Assembly: GCF_013664685.1 (NCBI RefSeq)
Contig: NZ_JAAKDE010000015.1
Coordinates: forward strand, 62,001-126,000
Direction: 5' to 3'
DNA: 64,000 nt
Source of the DNA: Capillibacterium thermochitinicola
GTDB taxonomy: Bacteria > Bacillota > UBA4882 > UBA10575
Shown: one piece after another, positions 54,150 to 62,450 of the stretch
How positions within the stretch are numbered: the first letter of the stretch is position 1
Layout: the number at the start of each line of letters is the position of its first letter
Notes under the pieces: generated by a model
What the model saw: the letters and a program-made list of their open reading frames with translations, nothing else
Database searches by the model: none
Told to the model about the DNA's origin: nothing
Translations under genes and position numbers: made by a program

Positions 54150-55169
54150 GTGGTTACGATTAAGGATGTTGCCCGGGTGGCGAAGGTATCGCCGTCAACC
54201 GTTTCCCGGGTGATTTCGGATCATAAAAGTATCAGTGAGTCCACCAAAGAACGGGTGCGCCTGGCTATGCAGGAGTTGGGGTACCATCCGAATTATATTG
54301 CCCGGAGTTTGATTAAGTGCTCCAGCCATGCTTTGGGCCTCATTCTTTCCCGCTCCACGGAGAGCGCCTTTTCCAATCCTTTTTTCTCCGAGATCCTGCG
54401 CGGAATCGGTAAAGTGGCGCAAAAACACCAGTATACTTTGGCTTTGGCCACGGCGGAGAACTATAAAGACGAGGCCAAACAAGGCTTGCAAATGGTGATG
54501 GAGCGACGGGTTGACGGCCTGATTCTTTTAGCCCCCCGGGTCAATGACGATTTGATCCGGGAACTTTCCCGGAATAACTACCCGTTTGTGGTGGTTGGCC
54601 GGGTGAATGGTATGCAACATCACTATGCGGTGAACAATGACAACATTCAGGCCGCCTATACCGCGGTCCGGCACCTTCTTAACCTGGGGCACCGCCGAAT
54701 TGCTTTTTTAAACGGCCCGTCTGAATATACCTTTTGTCAGGACCGGTATCAGGGATACTGTATGGCCTTGCAGGAATTCGGGGTCGCTGTCGATCCGCGT
54801 TATGTCCGCAATCTGGAGAACCACCATGAGGACGATTACCGAATGGGGAAGGAGCTCTTAAAGCAAAAGCCGCGCCCGACCGCCTTTTTCCTCACGGATG
54901 ATCTGATGGCGATCGGGGTCTATCGCGCGGTTAAAGAGGAGAACTTGCGTATTCCCCAGGATGTGGCGGTGGTTGGTTTCAATGACGACGCCTTTGCGAA
55001 CCTGCTGGATCCGCCGTTGACCACGGTGCAAATTCCCATTTATGAGATGGGAAAAACTGCCGCCGAGATGATGATCGCCGTTTTGCATGGGAAGGAAGTG
55101 ACCCCGCCCCAGAAAATCCTCTCTTCCGAACTGATCATCCGGGAATCCTGTGGGGCAAAAGCGCGTTAA
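54150..55169 (+). CDS. LacI-family transcriptional repressor
   Basis: 339 residues. N-terminal helix-turn-helix VTIKDVARVAKVSPSTVSRV with hinge helix near residue 50, then a periplasmic-binding-like effector domain (ALGLILSRSTESAFSNPFFS, VDGLILLAPRVNDDLIREL, IPQDVAVVGFNDDAFANLLD). GTG start. Local regulator of the GH65 gene, itself and malEFG, judging by the shared GCAAACGTT operator core; the effector is probably the imported sugar or a product. Confidence 0.93.
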   Translation: MVTIKDVARVAKVSPSTVSRVISDHKSISESTKERVRLAMQELGYHPNYIARSLIKCSSHALGLILSRSTESAFSNPFFSEILRGIGKVAQKHQYTLALATAENYKDEAKQGLQMVMERRVDGLILLAPRVNDDLIRELSRNNYPFVVVGRVNGMQHHYAVNNDNIQAAYTAVRHLLNLGHRRIAFLNGPSEYTFCQDRYQGYCMALQEFGVAVDPRYVRNLENHHEDDYRMGKELLKQKPRPTAFFLTDDLMAIGVYRAVKEENLRIPQDVAVVGFNDDAFANLLDPPLTTVQIPIYEMGKTAAEMMIAVLHGKEVTPPQKILSSELIIRESCGAKAR

Positions 55170-55307
55170 GCTGTGGAGGGCGGGAACGGCCGGCCTCTGA
55201 GAAAATGAAGAAAAACCGCAGTTAGAACCAGATAAAAATAAATCAAAGAAAAATTACCGGAAACGGAAGGATTCTATGATTTGGCAAAGAATAAATTAAA
55301 CTTGTTA

Positions 55308-55323
55308 ATGCAAACGTTAGCGT
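55308..55323 (+). promoter_or_regulatory. LacI-type operator in front of malE
   Basis: ATGCAAACGTTAGCGT, an imperfect copy of the operator, overlapping a possible promoter (TTGGCA at 55281-55286 and GTTAAT at 55304-55309, spacer 17). The remaining 110 bases to malE form a leader ending in AGTAGGAGG. Confidence 0.7.
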
Positions 55324-55436
55324 AAAACGAGGTTAAAATTGCGGAAGTTCTTGGCTTTTTAGACACCAAGGAGGTGGTGTGGGAGTTTACATCGGGCTAA
55401 ACCCAGATCACAAAATAATCAGTAGGAGGTTAGAAA

Positions 55437-56693
55437 ATGAAAACGTTGTTTGGTAAGGTTTTGTTGGGTAGTCTGCTTGTTTTGATGTTAATCGCTGGGG
55501 CCGTTCCGCTTTTTGCGGCGCAAAAAACCGAAATCGAACTCTACTATTACAAGCAAGAGATCGTAAGACAGATGAAGGACATGGCCGCGGCCTTCTCCAA
55601 GAAGTACCCGGATATCTCCATTAAACTGACGATGATTCCCAATGACAACATGGTGACCCTAAAGGCCAGGATGGCCAGTGGGGATGCTCCGGCCATTATT
55701 CAGCTCCAATCCTATGCGGCCGTCTATGAGTTTGCCGCCGCGGGCTGGTTGGCGGATCTGACCGATGAACCGGTGATGGCCAAAGTGGCGGATGGGGCGA
55801 AAAATGCGGTTACATACAACGGCCGGATTTACGCTTTGCCCATGGACTTGGCCGGTATTGGGATTATTTATAACAAGGATATCTTCGATAAATACGGTTT
55901 AAAACCGCCGACCACCTTTAACGAGTTACAACAGGTTTGTAATACGCTCAAACGCAATGGTGTGGTACCGTTTTCCGCTCTGTTGAAGGCCAACTGGTCG
56001 ATGGGGCATATTATTTCCATGCTCCATACCACCTTGGCCGGCGACAAGTTGATGCCTTGGATGGAAAAGATGAACCAAGGCAAAGCCTCCTTTGCCGATC
56101 CAATTGATACCAGACAGCTGTTCAGACTGCTCGATTTCTATAAAGCTAACCTCCATCCGAATGCAGCCGAAATGGATCAGGCGGAGCAACACGCTGCTTT
56201 TGCCGCCGGTGAAGCGGCGATGATGGTCCAAGGTTTGTGGGCTTACCAGGCTTGCCTGCAGATCAATCCGAACCTGAATTGCGGCTTTATCCCCTTCCCG
56301 GTCAGCAATAATCCGGCGGACAACAAACTCTTTGCCGACGTGGACTCGACCTTTGCGATCGCCGCGACGGCCAGTCCGGCGGAGATGAGAGCGGCCAAAC
56401 TCTTCTTGGATTGGCTGTCCACTCCGGAAGCCATCAAGATGTGGGTGGAAGACTGCAAGCTAGTTCCCACCTTCAAAGGCGCGGACGTTTCAAAGATGGA
56501 ACCCCCGTTCCAAGATCTCGTTCGGTACATGAACGAAGGCAAAACCAATCCTTGGGCCTTCTCCATGTATCCGGTGGCGGTCTTCGAGGATGCTTGCAAG
56601 ACCGGTGCACAGGAATATATGCTCGGGTTGCGTGATGCCAACAGTGTGATTGAGTTTATCGACCAAACCTGGAAACGGGAGATCAGCAAATAA
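55437..56693 (+). CDS. malE: Sugar ABC transporter substrate-binding protein, MalE type
   Basis: Captures the sugar outside the inner membrane. 418 residues with a signal peptide (LLGSLLVLMLIAGAVPLFAA then Q) that fits signal peptidase I; there is no lipobox cysteine, so the protein would be soluble. Family 1 features: KKYPDISIKLTMIPND, MASGDAPAIIQLQSYAAVYE, YALPMDLAGIGIIYNKDIFD and AAKLFLDWLSTPEAIKMWV. ATG after AGGAGG. A hairpin separates it from malF, so it is likely expressed at a higher level. Confidence 0.93.
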   Translation: MKTLFGKVLLGSLLVLMLIAGAVPLFAAQKTEIELYYYKQEIVRQMKDMAAAFSKKYPDISIKLTMIPNDNMVTLKARMASGDAPAIIQLQSYAAVYEFAAAGWLADLTDEPVMAKVADGAKNAVTYNGRIYALPMDLAGIGIIYNKDIFDKYGLKPPTTFNELQQVCNTLKRNGVVPFSALLKANWSMGHIISMLHTTLAGDKLMPWMEKMNQGKASFADPIDTRQLFRLLDFYKANLHPNAAEMDQAEQHAAFAAGEAAMMVQGLWAYQACLQINPNLNCGFIPFPVSNNPADNKLFADVDSTFAIAATASPAEMRAAKLFLDWLSTPEAIKMWVEDCKLVPTFKGADVSKMEPPFQDLVRYMNEGKTNPWAFSMYPVAVFEDACKTGAQEYMLGLRDANSVIEFIDQTWKREISK

Positions 56694-56711
56694 AAGAGTC
56701 AGCGCGAAAGG

Positions 56712-56748
56712 AAAAAGGGAAGTAGAAAATTTTTCTCTTCCCTTTTTC
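56712..56748 (+). terminator. Intercistronic hairpin between malE and malF
   Basis: AAAAAGGGAAG / CTTCCCTTTTT stem with a T-rich end, 20 bases after the malE stop. Probably a partial terminator or 3' mRNA protector allowing more MalE than permease. Confidence 0.6.
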
Positions 56749-56787
56749 TACCATTTGTGCTTTTGCCGGAAAAGGGGGAGAGAAAAG

Positions 56788-58134
56788 ATGGTTGCTTCCA
56801 AGAGGAGTAAGGTCTTCTACTTCTGTCTGTTTCTGTTACCAGCTTTAGCATTATATGCTACCTTTTTCATCTTTCCTCTAATCCAGGGCGTAACCTATTC
56901 CTTTACCGATTGGAACGGGATCGTTCCGGAGATTCCTCTGAGCATGAAAAAAGGCGAGTTTGAACAAGAAGTTCTGGCCTTGCTGAAAAGTGAAAAGGAA
57001 CTGGCGAACATCCAGAAGTATTACCGGCTGGATGCCACCGGCCAGTTTTATCAGCTGCAAAACTGGATTGAAGCGGATACCCCGGGGGAAGGAACTGTTA
57101 CCAGACAATTGACGGACCAAGAACGGAAAGAGATTAAAAGGATCCTGAAGAAGGTAGGGATTACTCCGATCAAATTCATTGGCTTGGAAAACTTCAGGGA
57201 GATGCTGAAGGACCGGCGGTTTTTACCGCAGCGGATGAAGCGGTACCTGTTTAGTGAGTTTGACGATCTGCCGTTAACTTTTAAAGCAAAGGACTTCCAA
57301 CGGAAAGTGCTGGACCATATCGATGATGAAGAAGACAAGGCTTTTCTCTTGTCCCTTTATCCATATAACCAGAAAGAAAAGGTCCATGAATTGACTACGG
57401 AGGAGATGAGTTGGGAAACGGAGGATCGTCTCCGTCTGTTGTTGAGTGATTATTATTATGATTACCGATGGGAACGGGGCGTTATCGGCTTTACCTTATT
57501 TTTCACCTTTTATAATGTGATCGGTGCAAATCTCTTGGCCTTGATCTTGGCCTTAATCCTCGACAGTAAACTGCGGTTCCGCAATGTGCTCAGGTCCATG
57601 TTCTTTTTACCCAACGTTATCAGTCTGATCATTGTCGCCTATGTTTGGTCGTTCATGTTTAGGTTAATCTTCCCGGTCCTGACCGGGATCGCGGTTTGGT
57701 TGGGCAGTCCCGATCTGGCCCCCTATGCCACGCTGATGGTCGCGGTCTGGCAAGGATGCGGTTATTTGATGGTGATTTATCTGGCCGGCCTCCAGACAAT
57801 CCCGGGAGAACTCACGGAGGCGGCGGAGGTTGACGGGGCCAATTGGTTCCAACGTTTACTGCACGTTCGCTTTCCTATGCTGATGCCGGCTTTTACCATT
57901 TGCTTTTTCTACAGTCTGGCCAACTCCCTAAAGACCTTTGATATCTTGTGGGCCCTGAACCAGGGCGGACCGGGTTACGCCACCACTTCGATCGTGATTG
58001 ACATTTACAAAACGGCTTTTATGCAAAACCGGTATGGCTATGCCACGGCGAAAGCCATTCTCCTTTGCGTGATCATCATTATTCTGACCAGTATCCAGTT
58101 GTCCCTGATGAAAAAACGGGAGGTGGAATTATGA
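56788..58134 (+). CDS. malF: Sugar ABC permease MalF type with two insertions in the first extracellular loop
   Basis: 448 residues, long for a MalF-like permease. Helix 1 (FYFCLFLLPALALYATFFIF) is followed by TYSFTDWNG, but the usual short loop to FIGLENFREMLKD is widened by about 83 residues (45-127), and a second insert of about 83 residues (146-228) precedes helix 2 (GVIGFTLFFTFYNVIGANLL). Both inserts are helical and highly charged. The EAA loop ELTEAAEVDGANWFQRLLHV is normal. ATG at 56788 follows GGGGGAG; a longer frame overlaps malE and is rejected. Overlaps malG by four bases. Confidence 0.92.
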   Translation: MVASKRSKVFYFCLFLLPALALYATFFIFPLIQGVTYSFTDWNGIVPEIPLSMKKGEFEQEVLALLKSEKELANIQKYYRLDATGQFYQLQNWIEADTPGEGTVTRQLTDQERKEIKRILKKVGITPIKFIGLENFREMLKDRRFLPQRMKRYLFSEFDDLPLTFKAKDFQRKVLDHIDDEEDKAFLLSLYPYNQKEKVHELTTEEMSWETEDRLRLLLSDYYYDYRWERGVIGFTLFFTFYNVIGANLLALILALILDSKLRFRNVLRSMFFLPNVISLIIVAYVWSFMFRLIFPVLTGIAVWLGSPDLAPYATLMVAVWQGCGYLMVIYLAGLQTIPGELTEAAEVDGANWFQRLLHVRFPMLMPAFTICFFYSLANSLKTFDILWALNQGGPGYATTSIVIDIYKTAFMQNRYGYATAKAILLCVIIIILTSIQLSLMKKREVEL

Positions 58135-59018
58135 TGGCGAAGCTGCCAACGGCGAAGCAGCCGATGATGGAAGAGTTAATGCGTCTGGAAAAAAAAGATA
58201 CTGACTATAAGAAGTTAGGCTGGATCGTTTTGGAGATCGTGATGTTCCTGGCGGCTTTCGCCTTTTTGTTCCCAGTGTTCTTGACGCTGATCAACTCCTT
58301 TAAAAGCGACGCCGAGATCGCCTTGAATCCGCTGGCCATGCCAAAACATTTTGGTCTTGACAATTACGTTCAGGCCTGGAAAGAGATTAACTTTCCGGTG
58401 GTCATCGGGAATACTTTTGTGATTACGGCATTGAGTACGATCGGGATCATCTTGGTCAGCTCAATGGCCGCGTACATTCTGGTCCGGACCCGCAGCAAGC
58501 TTAGCTGGGCGCTGTATTTCCTGTTTGTCTTCAATATGGTGGTCCCCTTCCAAACCGTCATGATTCCGCTCAATGTAACCGCGACCAAACTGAACTTAAA
58601 GAATGTTTTGGGGATTATCCCGATTTACATCGGGCTTGGTTGTCCGTTGGCGGTCTTTATGTACCATGGGTTTATTAAGACAATTCCGGTGCAAATCGAG
58701 GAATCGGCGGCGATTGACGGGGCGTCGGTGATCACCATCTTCTTCCGGCTGGTCTTTCCGCTTTTGGGGCCGATCCACGCCACCATTGCCATCCTTGATG
58801 TGCTCTGGATCTGGAACGACTTTCTCTTACCCCTCATTATTCTCCCGAGCCGCTCCACCTTGCAGTTGGCGCAACACATTTTCTTCGGGATGTACCGGAA
58901 GGAGATGGCCCTGGCCATGGCCTCTTTGGTCCTGTCGGCTTCGCCGATTGTCGTCTTCTATCTGGCCTTGCAGAAGTACATCATTAAAGGGGTGGCGGCT
59001 GGCGCCATTAAGGGATAA
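58131..59018 (+). CDS. malG: Sugar ABC permease, MalG type
   Basis: 295 residues, six membrane helices after a 35-residue charged cytoplasmic N-terminus. The EAA loop reads IEESAAIDGASVITIFFRLV. ATG at 58131 after GGGAGGTGG, overlapping the malF stop. Ends KYIIKGVAAGAIKG, complete. No ATPase follows; energised by an unlinked MsmX/MalK-type ATPase presumably. Confidence 0.93.
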   Translation: MMAKLPTAKQPMMEELMRLEKKDTDYKKLGWIVLEIVMFLAAFAFLFPVFLTLINSFKSDAEIALNPLAMPKHFGLDNYVQAWKEINFPVVIGNTFVITALSTIGIILVSSMAAYILVRTRSKLSWALYFLFVFNMVVPFQTVMIPLNVTATKLNLKNVLGIIPIYIGLGCPLAVFMYHGFIKTIPVQIEESAAIDGASVITIFFRLVFPLLGPIHATIAILDVLWIWNDFLLPLIILPSRSTLQLAQHIFFGMYRKEMALAMASLVLSASPIVVFYLALQKYIIKGVAAGAIKG

Positions 59019-59023
59019 ATAAA

Positions 59024-59070
59024 AAAAACGGTGGACGACGGACTGGAAGACGCTCCAGTCAACCGTTTTT
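59024..59070 (+). terminator. Terminator after malG
   Basis: AAAACGGT and GACTGGA arms pair with TCCAGTC and ACCGTTTT, with one internal bulge, followed by TTTTT. The dnaE-derived repeat starts one or two bases after this T-run. Confidence 0.75.
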
Positions 59071-59071
59071 G

Positions 59072-59182
59072 GGCGCCATCGAAGTACTGGTTTTTCCGCA
59101 GCTTTACGAAAAAAATGTGCAGGAAACCGCCAACGACCGGGTCGTTTTGGTCAAAGGAGGCATTGAAGGTGACGGGAAGGAG
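59072..59182 (+). pseudogene. dnaE 3'-end remnant (direct repeat, right copy)
   Basis: Duplicate of 51145-51255. It encodes GAIEVLVFPQLYEKNVQETA, matching the DnaE OB domain, then loses similarity and lacks any start or ribosome site. Among six differences in the coding part three change the residue (A to V, A to T, R to G), consistent with decay. The 756-base gap between malG and mglB holds the malG terminator, this remnant, about 310 bases without recognisable content (59183-59493), a copy of the dnaE terminator, and the mgl regulatory region. Confidence 0.93.
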
Positions 59183-59493
59183 GGACATAAAACAAAGGGT
59201 ATTACATTATGTCACAACACCGGGAATAAACTTTATTTCAGGTATTATCTTTTAGTTTACAATCCCGCTTTTAGCTGCTAATATGAGTATGTAATACCGC
59301 TCTGTTCTCAAGCAACGCGGCATAGGTCGAAAAAAAGGGAAAGTAATGGTCCTTTTACAGTCGTACCAGGGAATAAACAAAAAATTATTGTTTGGTCATT
59401 GCAACGTCTTTTCTACCCAATGAAGTAAGTAACGCGGCAATAATCCAAGTAAAGATGCTCTTTCCTTCGCAGCTAAGCAGAGCAGTATACAAA

Positions 59494-59529
59494 GAGACCG
59501 GGGAAACATGAAAACCCGGTCTTTTTTTG
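59494..59529 (+). terminator. Terminator resembling the dnaE terminator
   Basis: AGACCGGG / CCCGGTCT stem with TTTTTTTGT. The first 17 bases (GAGACCGGGGAAACATG) are identical to those after dnaE at 51431-51447. No gene directly upstream needs it, which supports a duplicated dnaE end. Confidence 0.85.
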
Positions 59530-59626
59530 TATAAACGAAAGAAGATCGAAAGGTTAAGTTACCTTGTATTTAATAAAAGAAAAAATTTTCGTTACAAAAA
59601 GAAGGAATGGAAAGGTTGGGGAGGAA

Positions 59627-59700
59627 TATAATTTATAGTTTCTTTCAATTGGTTTCAGTTTGTTTGTTATTTTGAAACCATCAAAATATAAATTTGAAAG
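59627..59700 (+). promoter_or_regulatory. Regulatory region of mglBAC
   Basis: TATAAT (59627-59632) without a recognisable -35, followed by nested inverted repeats: GGTTTCA (59651-59657) with TGAAACC (59673-59679), and CTTTCA (59642-59647) with TGAAAG (59695-59700). Could be an operator or activator-dependent promoter. Candidate only. Confidence 0.45.
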
Positions 59701-59774
59701 GAGGGGATGCCAGGGAATAAATGGGATCGTTTACCTTTCCGGGGAAAAAAATAAAAAGTCAGGAGGGTTTTTGA

Positions 59775-60776
59775 GTGAAACGGACGGTTCTCTTTCTCTT
59801 CTTGGTCATGTTGTTAGTGGTTTCGGTTTCAGGGATGGCTGCTCGTCAAGTTAATATCGGTTGCGCGATCTATAAATTTGACGATACCTTCATGACGGGA
59901 GTGCGGAATGCCATTTTAGAGGCGGCTAAAGGCAAAGCCAGAGTAGAGATGGTTGACAGCCAGAATTCTCAACCGATTCAGAACGACCGCATCGATCTGT
60001 TTATCACCAAAAGAGTGGATGCTCTGGCCATTAACCCGGTGGACCGCGCCGCGGCCGGCGTGATCATCGACAAAGCCAAGAGGGCCAATATTCCGGTGGT
60101 CTTCTTTAACCGGGAACCCTTCCCCGATGATATGCAAAAATGGGATAAAGTTTACTACGTAGGGGCAAGAGCCGAGGAATCCGGGACAATCTCCGGGCAA
60201 TTAATCGTTGACTACTGGAAAGCACATCCGGAAGCCGACAAGAATGGCGACGGTGTTCTGCAGTACGTCATGCTGACAGGAGAACCCGGGCACCAAGATG
60301 CCGAGCTAAGGACCGAGTATTCTATTAAAGCGGTTACCGATGCCGGGATCAAAGTGCAATGCCTCGCGCAAGACACTGCGATGTGGAACCGGGTTAACGG
60401 GCAAGAAAAAATGGCGGCGTTCTTAGCCAGCCATGGCGACAAAATTGAAGCCGTCTTTGCCAACAACGACGATATGGCGTTAGGCGCAATCGAAGCTCTA
60501 CGGGCGGCCGGTTATTTCAGGGGCGGCAAGTACATGCCGGTTGTCGGTGTGGACGCGACTGCTCCGGCTCTGGAGGCCTTGAAGGAAGGAACTCTGCTCG
60601 GTACCGTCCTTAATGATGCGAAGAACCAAGGGAAGGCCACCCTTGAACTGGCCTATGTTTTAGCCCAAGGCAAAACACCGACCAAAGAAAACACCGGTTA
60701 TGAAATTACTGATGGGAAATACGTCTGGATTCCGTACCGGAAGATTACAATTGAAAACTGGCAAGACGCCTTATAA
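59775..60776 (+). CDS. mglB: Galactose/glucose-binding protein, MglB type
   Basis: Binding protein for a galactose/methyl-galactoside importer. 333 residues with signal peptide (VLFLFLVMLLVVSVSGMAA) lacking a lipobox. The calcium site of MglB is kept: DKNGDGVLQ (D155, N157, D159, Q163) followed by LTGEPGHQDAELRTEYSIKA. RVDALAINPVDRAAAGVIID and FNREPF fit sugar contacts. GTG start seven bases after AGGAGGG. Galactose or glucose is the likely ligand. Confidence 0.93.
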   Translation: MKRTVLFLFLVMLLVVSVSGMAARQVNIGCAIYKFDDTFMTGVRNAILEAAKGKARVEMVDSQNSQPIQNDRIDLFITKRVDALAINPVDRAAAGVIIDKAKRANIPVVFFNREPFPDDMQKWDKVYYVGARAEESGTISGQLIVDYWKAHPEADKNGDGVLQYVMLTGEPGHQDAELRTEYSIKAVTDAGIKVQCLAQDTAMWNRVNGQEKMAAFLASHGDKIEAVFANNDDMALGAIEALRAAGYFRGGKYMPVVGVDATAPALEALKEGTLLGTVLNDAKNQGKATLELAYVLAQGKTPTKENTGYEITDGKYVWIPYRKITIENWQDAL

Positions 60777-60828
60777 TCCGACTTGGATAAGCAGCAGATC
60801 CTGAGTTAGACATAACGTAACGGTAGGG

Positions 60829-60862
60829 GCAAGGGGGCAATTGCGCAAATTTGCTCCCTTGC
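60829..60862 (+). terminator. Intercistronic hairpin between mglB and mglA
   Basis: GCAAGGGGGCAA / TTGCTCCCTTGC stem around ATTGCGCAAAT, without a T-run. Likely a processing or stabilising element favouring mglB over mglAC. Confidence 0.5.
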
Positions 60863-60911
60863 TCTCTCTCAAAAAGGATCAGGGAGAAGAGATGACAGGG
60901 GGCGTTATGAT

Positions 60912-62432
60912 GTGAATAATGATAAATACGTTCTTGAAATGAACAATATCTCAAAAGAGTTTCCAGGCGTTAAGGCGTTGGATGGCGTAACGTTCAAAGT
61001 GCGACCGGGTACGGTGCATGCTTTGATGGGGGAAAATGGCGCCGGTAAGTCGACGCTGATGAAGTGCTTATTTGGTTTGTATAAACCCGATGCCGGGGAA
61101 ATCATTATCAACGGCAAAAAAGTAGAGATTCAAAACGCCAAAGAGGCGTTGGATCATGGTATTTCCATGATTCACCAGGAGCTGCATTCCAACCTCCACC
61201 GCAATGTGATGGAGAATATTTGGCTCGGCCGGTTTCCGCTGAAAAGGATCGGGCCGTTTACCTTTATTGACGAGCGTAAAATGTACCGGGATACAAAAGA
61301 ACTCTTTGATAATCTGCGGATGGATATTGATCCGAAAGAGATTGTCGGAAGGATGTCCGTATCCCGGATCCAGTTGTTAGAGATTGCGCGGGCTGTTTCC
61401 TACGACGCCAAGGTCATAATTATGGATGAACCCAGTTCTTCTTTGACCGAGCATGAGGTGAAACGACTTTTTGAGATTATTCGGGATCTTAAAAACCGTG
61501 GTGTGGCAATTATTTATATTTCCCATAAAATTGAGGAGATCTTGAAGATTGCAGATGAAGTCACAATTTTACGGGACGGGAAAAAGGTTGGGGATTGGCC
61601 GGCAGCCGAATTGACCAACGATTTAATCATCTCCAGAATGGTGGGGCGCCCGCTGACCAATCGCTTCCCTCCGCGGGAAAGTAAACCCAGCACGGAAGTG
61701 ATCTTACGCGTTGAAGGGTTAACTTCCCCCATTTTTAAATCTTTCAAGGATATTAGTTTCGAATTATATCATGGCGAAATCCTTGGTATCGGCGGCTTGG
61801 TAGGTGCGCAAAGGACCGAACTGATTGAAGCTTTATTCGGTTTGCGCGCGGTGGAAAGTGGTCGGATTTTTTATAAAGGAAAAGAGGTCAAGATCAACTC
61901 GCCGATCACGGCGAAAAAACTGGGGATGGCCCTTTTGACCGAAGAACGGCGTGCAACGGGTATCTTTCCGGTCTTGGATATTTTGGAGAACACCTGCATT
62001 GCCAATCTGCCTAAATATGTAAAACGCAACAAACTGTTGGATGACAGCGTCCGGCGGGCGGAAGCAAAGCGGGCTGTTGAGATGCTCGATGTTAAAACGC
62101 CCTCGCTAAAAACATTGATCCAGGACCTCTCCGGCGGTAATCAACAGAAAGTCCTCTTTGCCCGCTGGCTCTTGACCGAACCGGAGATCTTGTTGCTGGA
62201 CGAGCCGACCCGTGGCATTGACGTCGGGGCGAAATACGAGATTTACACGATCATGGCCAACCTGGCGAAACAGGGGAAGAGTATAATATTTATTTCGTCG
62301 GAGATGCCGGAGCTGATCGGGATGGCGGACCGCATCATGGTTATGTGTGAAGGACGCCTGTCCGGTTTTGTTTCCGGGGAAGAGGCGACGCAGGAAAACA
62401 TTATGAGGTTGGCCACTAAATTTATGGCTTAA
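60912..62432 (+). CDS. mglA: Galactose/methyl-galactoside ABC transporter ATPase
   Basis: Double-domain sugar ATPase, 506 residues. First domain: Walker A GENGAGKSTLMK, signature VSRIQLLEIARA, Walker B VIIMDEPSSSL. Second domain: degenerate Walker A (GGLVGAQRTELI), signature LSGGNQQKVLFARWL, Walker B ILLLDEPTRGID. GTG start. Matches MglA in length and order. Confidence 0.95.
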   Translation: MNNDKYVLEMNNISKEFPGVKALDGVTFKVRPGTVHALMGENGAGKSTLMKCLFGLYKPDAGEIIINGKKVEIQNAKEALDHGISMIHQELHSNLHRNVMENIWLGRFPLKRIGPFTFIDERKMYRDTKELFDNLRMDIDPKEIVGRMSVSRIQLLEIARAVSYDAKVIIMDEPSSSLTEHEVKRLFEIIRDLKNRGVAIIYISHKIEEILKIADEVTILRDGKKVGDWPAAELTNDLIISRMVGRPLTNRFPPRESKPSTEVILRVEGLTSPIFKSFKDISFELYHGEILGIGGLVGAQRTELIEALFGLRAVESGRIFYKGKEVKINSPITAKKLGMALLTEERRATGIFPVLDILENTCIANLPKYVKRNKLLDDSVRRAEAKRAVEMLDVKTPSLKTLIQDLSGGNQQKVLFARWLLTEPEILLLDEPTRGIDVGAKYEIYTIMANLAKQGKSIIFISSEMPELIGMADRIMVMCEGRLSGFVSGEEATQENIMRLATKFMA

Positions 62433-62450
62433 CCACAAGGAGGGTAAATA

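Noticed and set aside
59031-59281. Two short frames downstream of malG that could be small genes
   Set aside because: Their only recognisable content is the duplicated dnaE tail, in a decayed copy without ribosome site.
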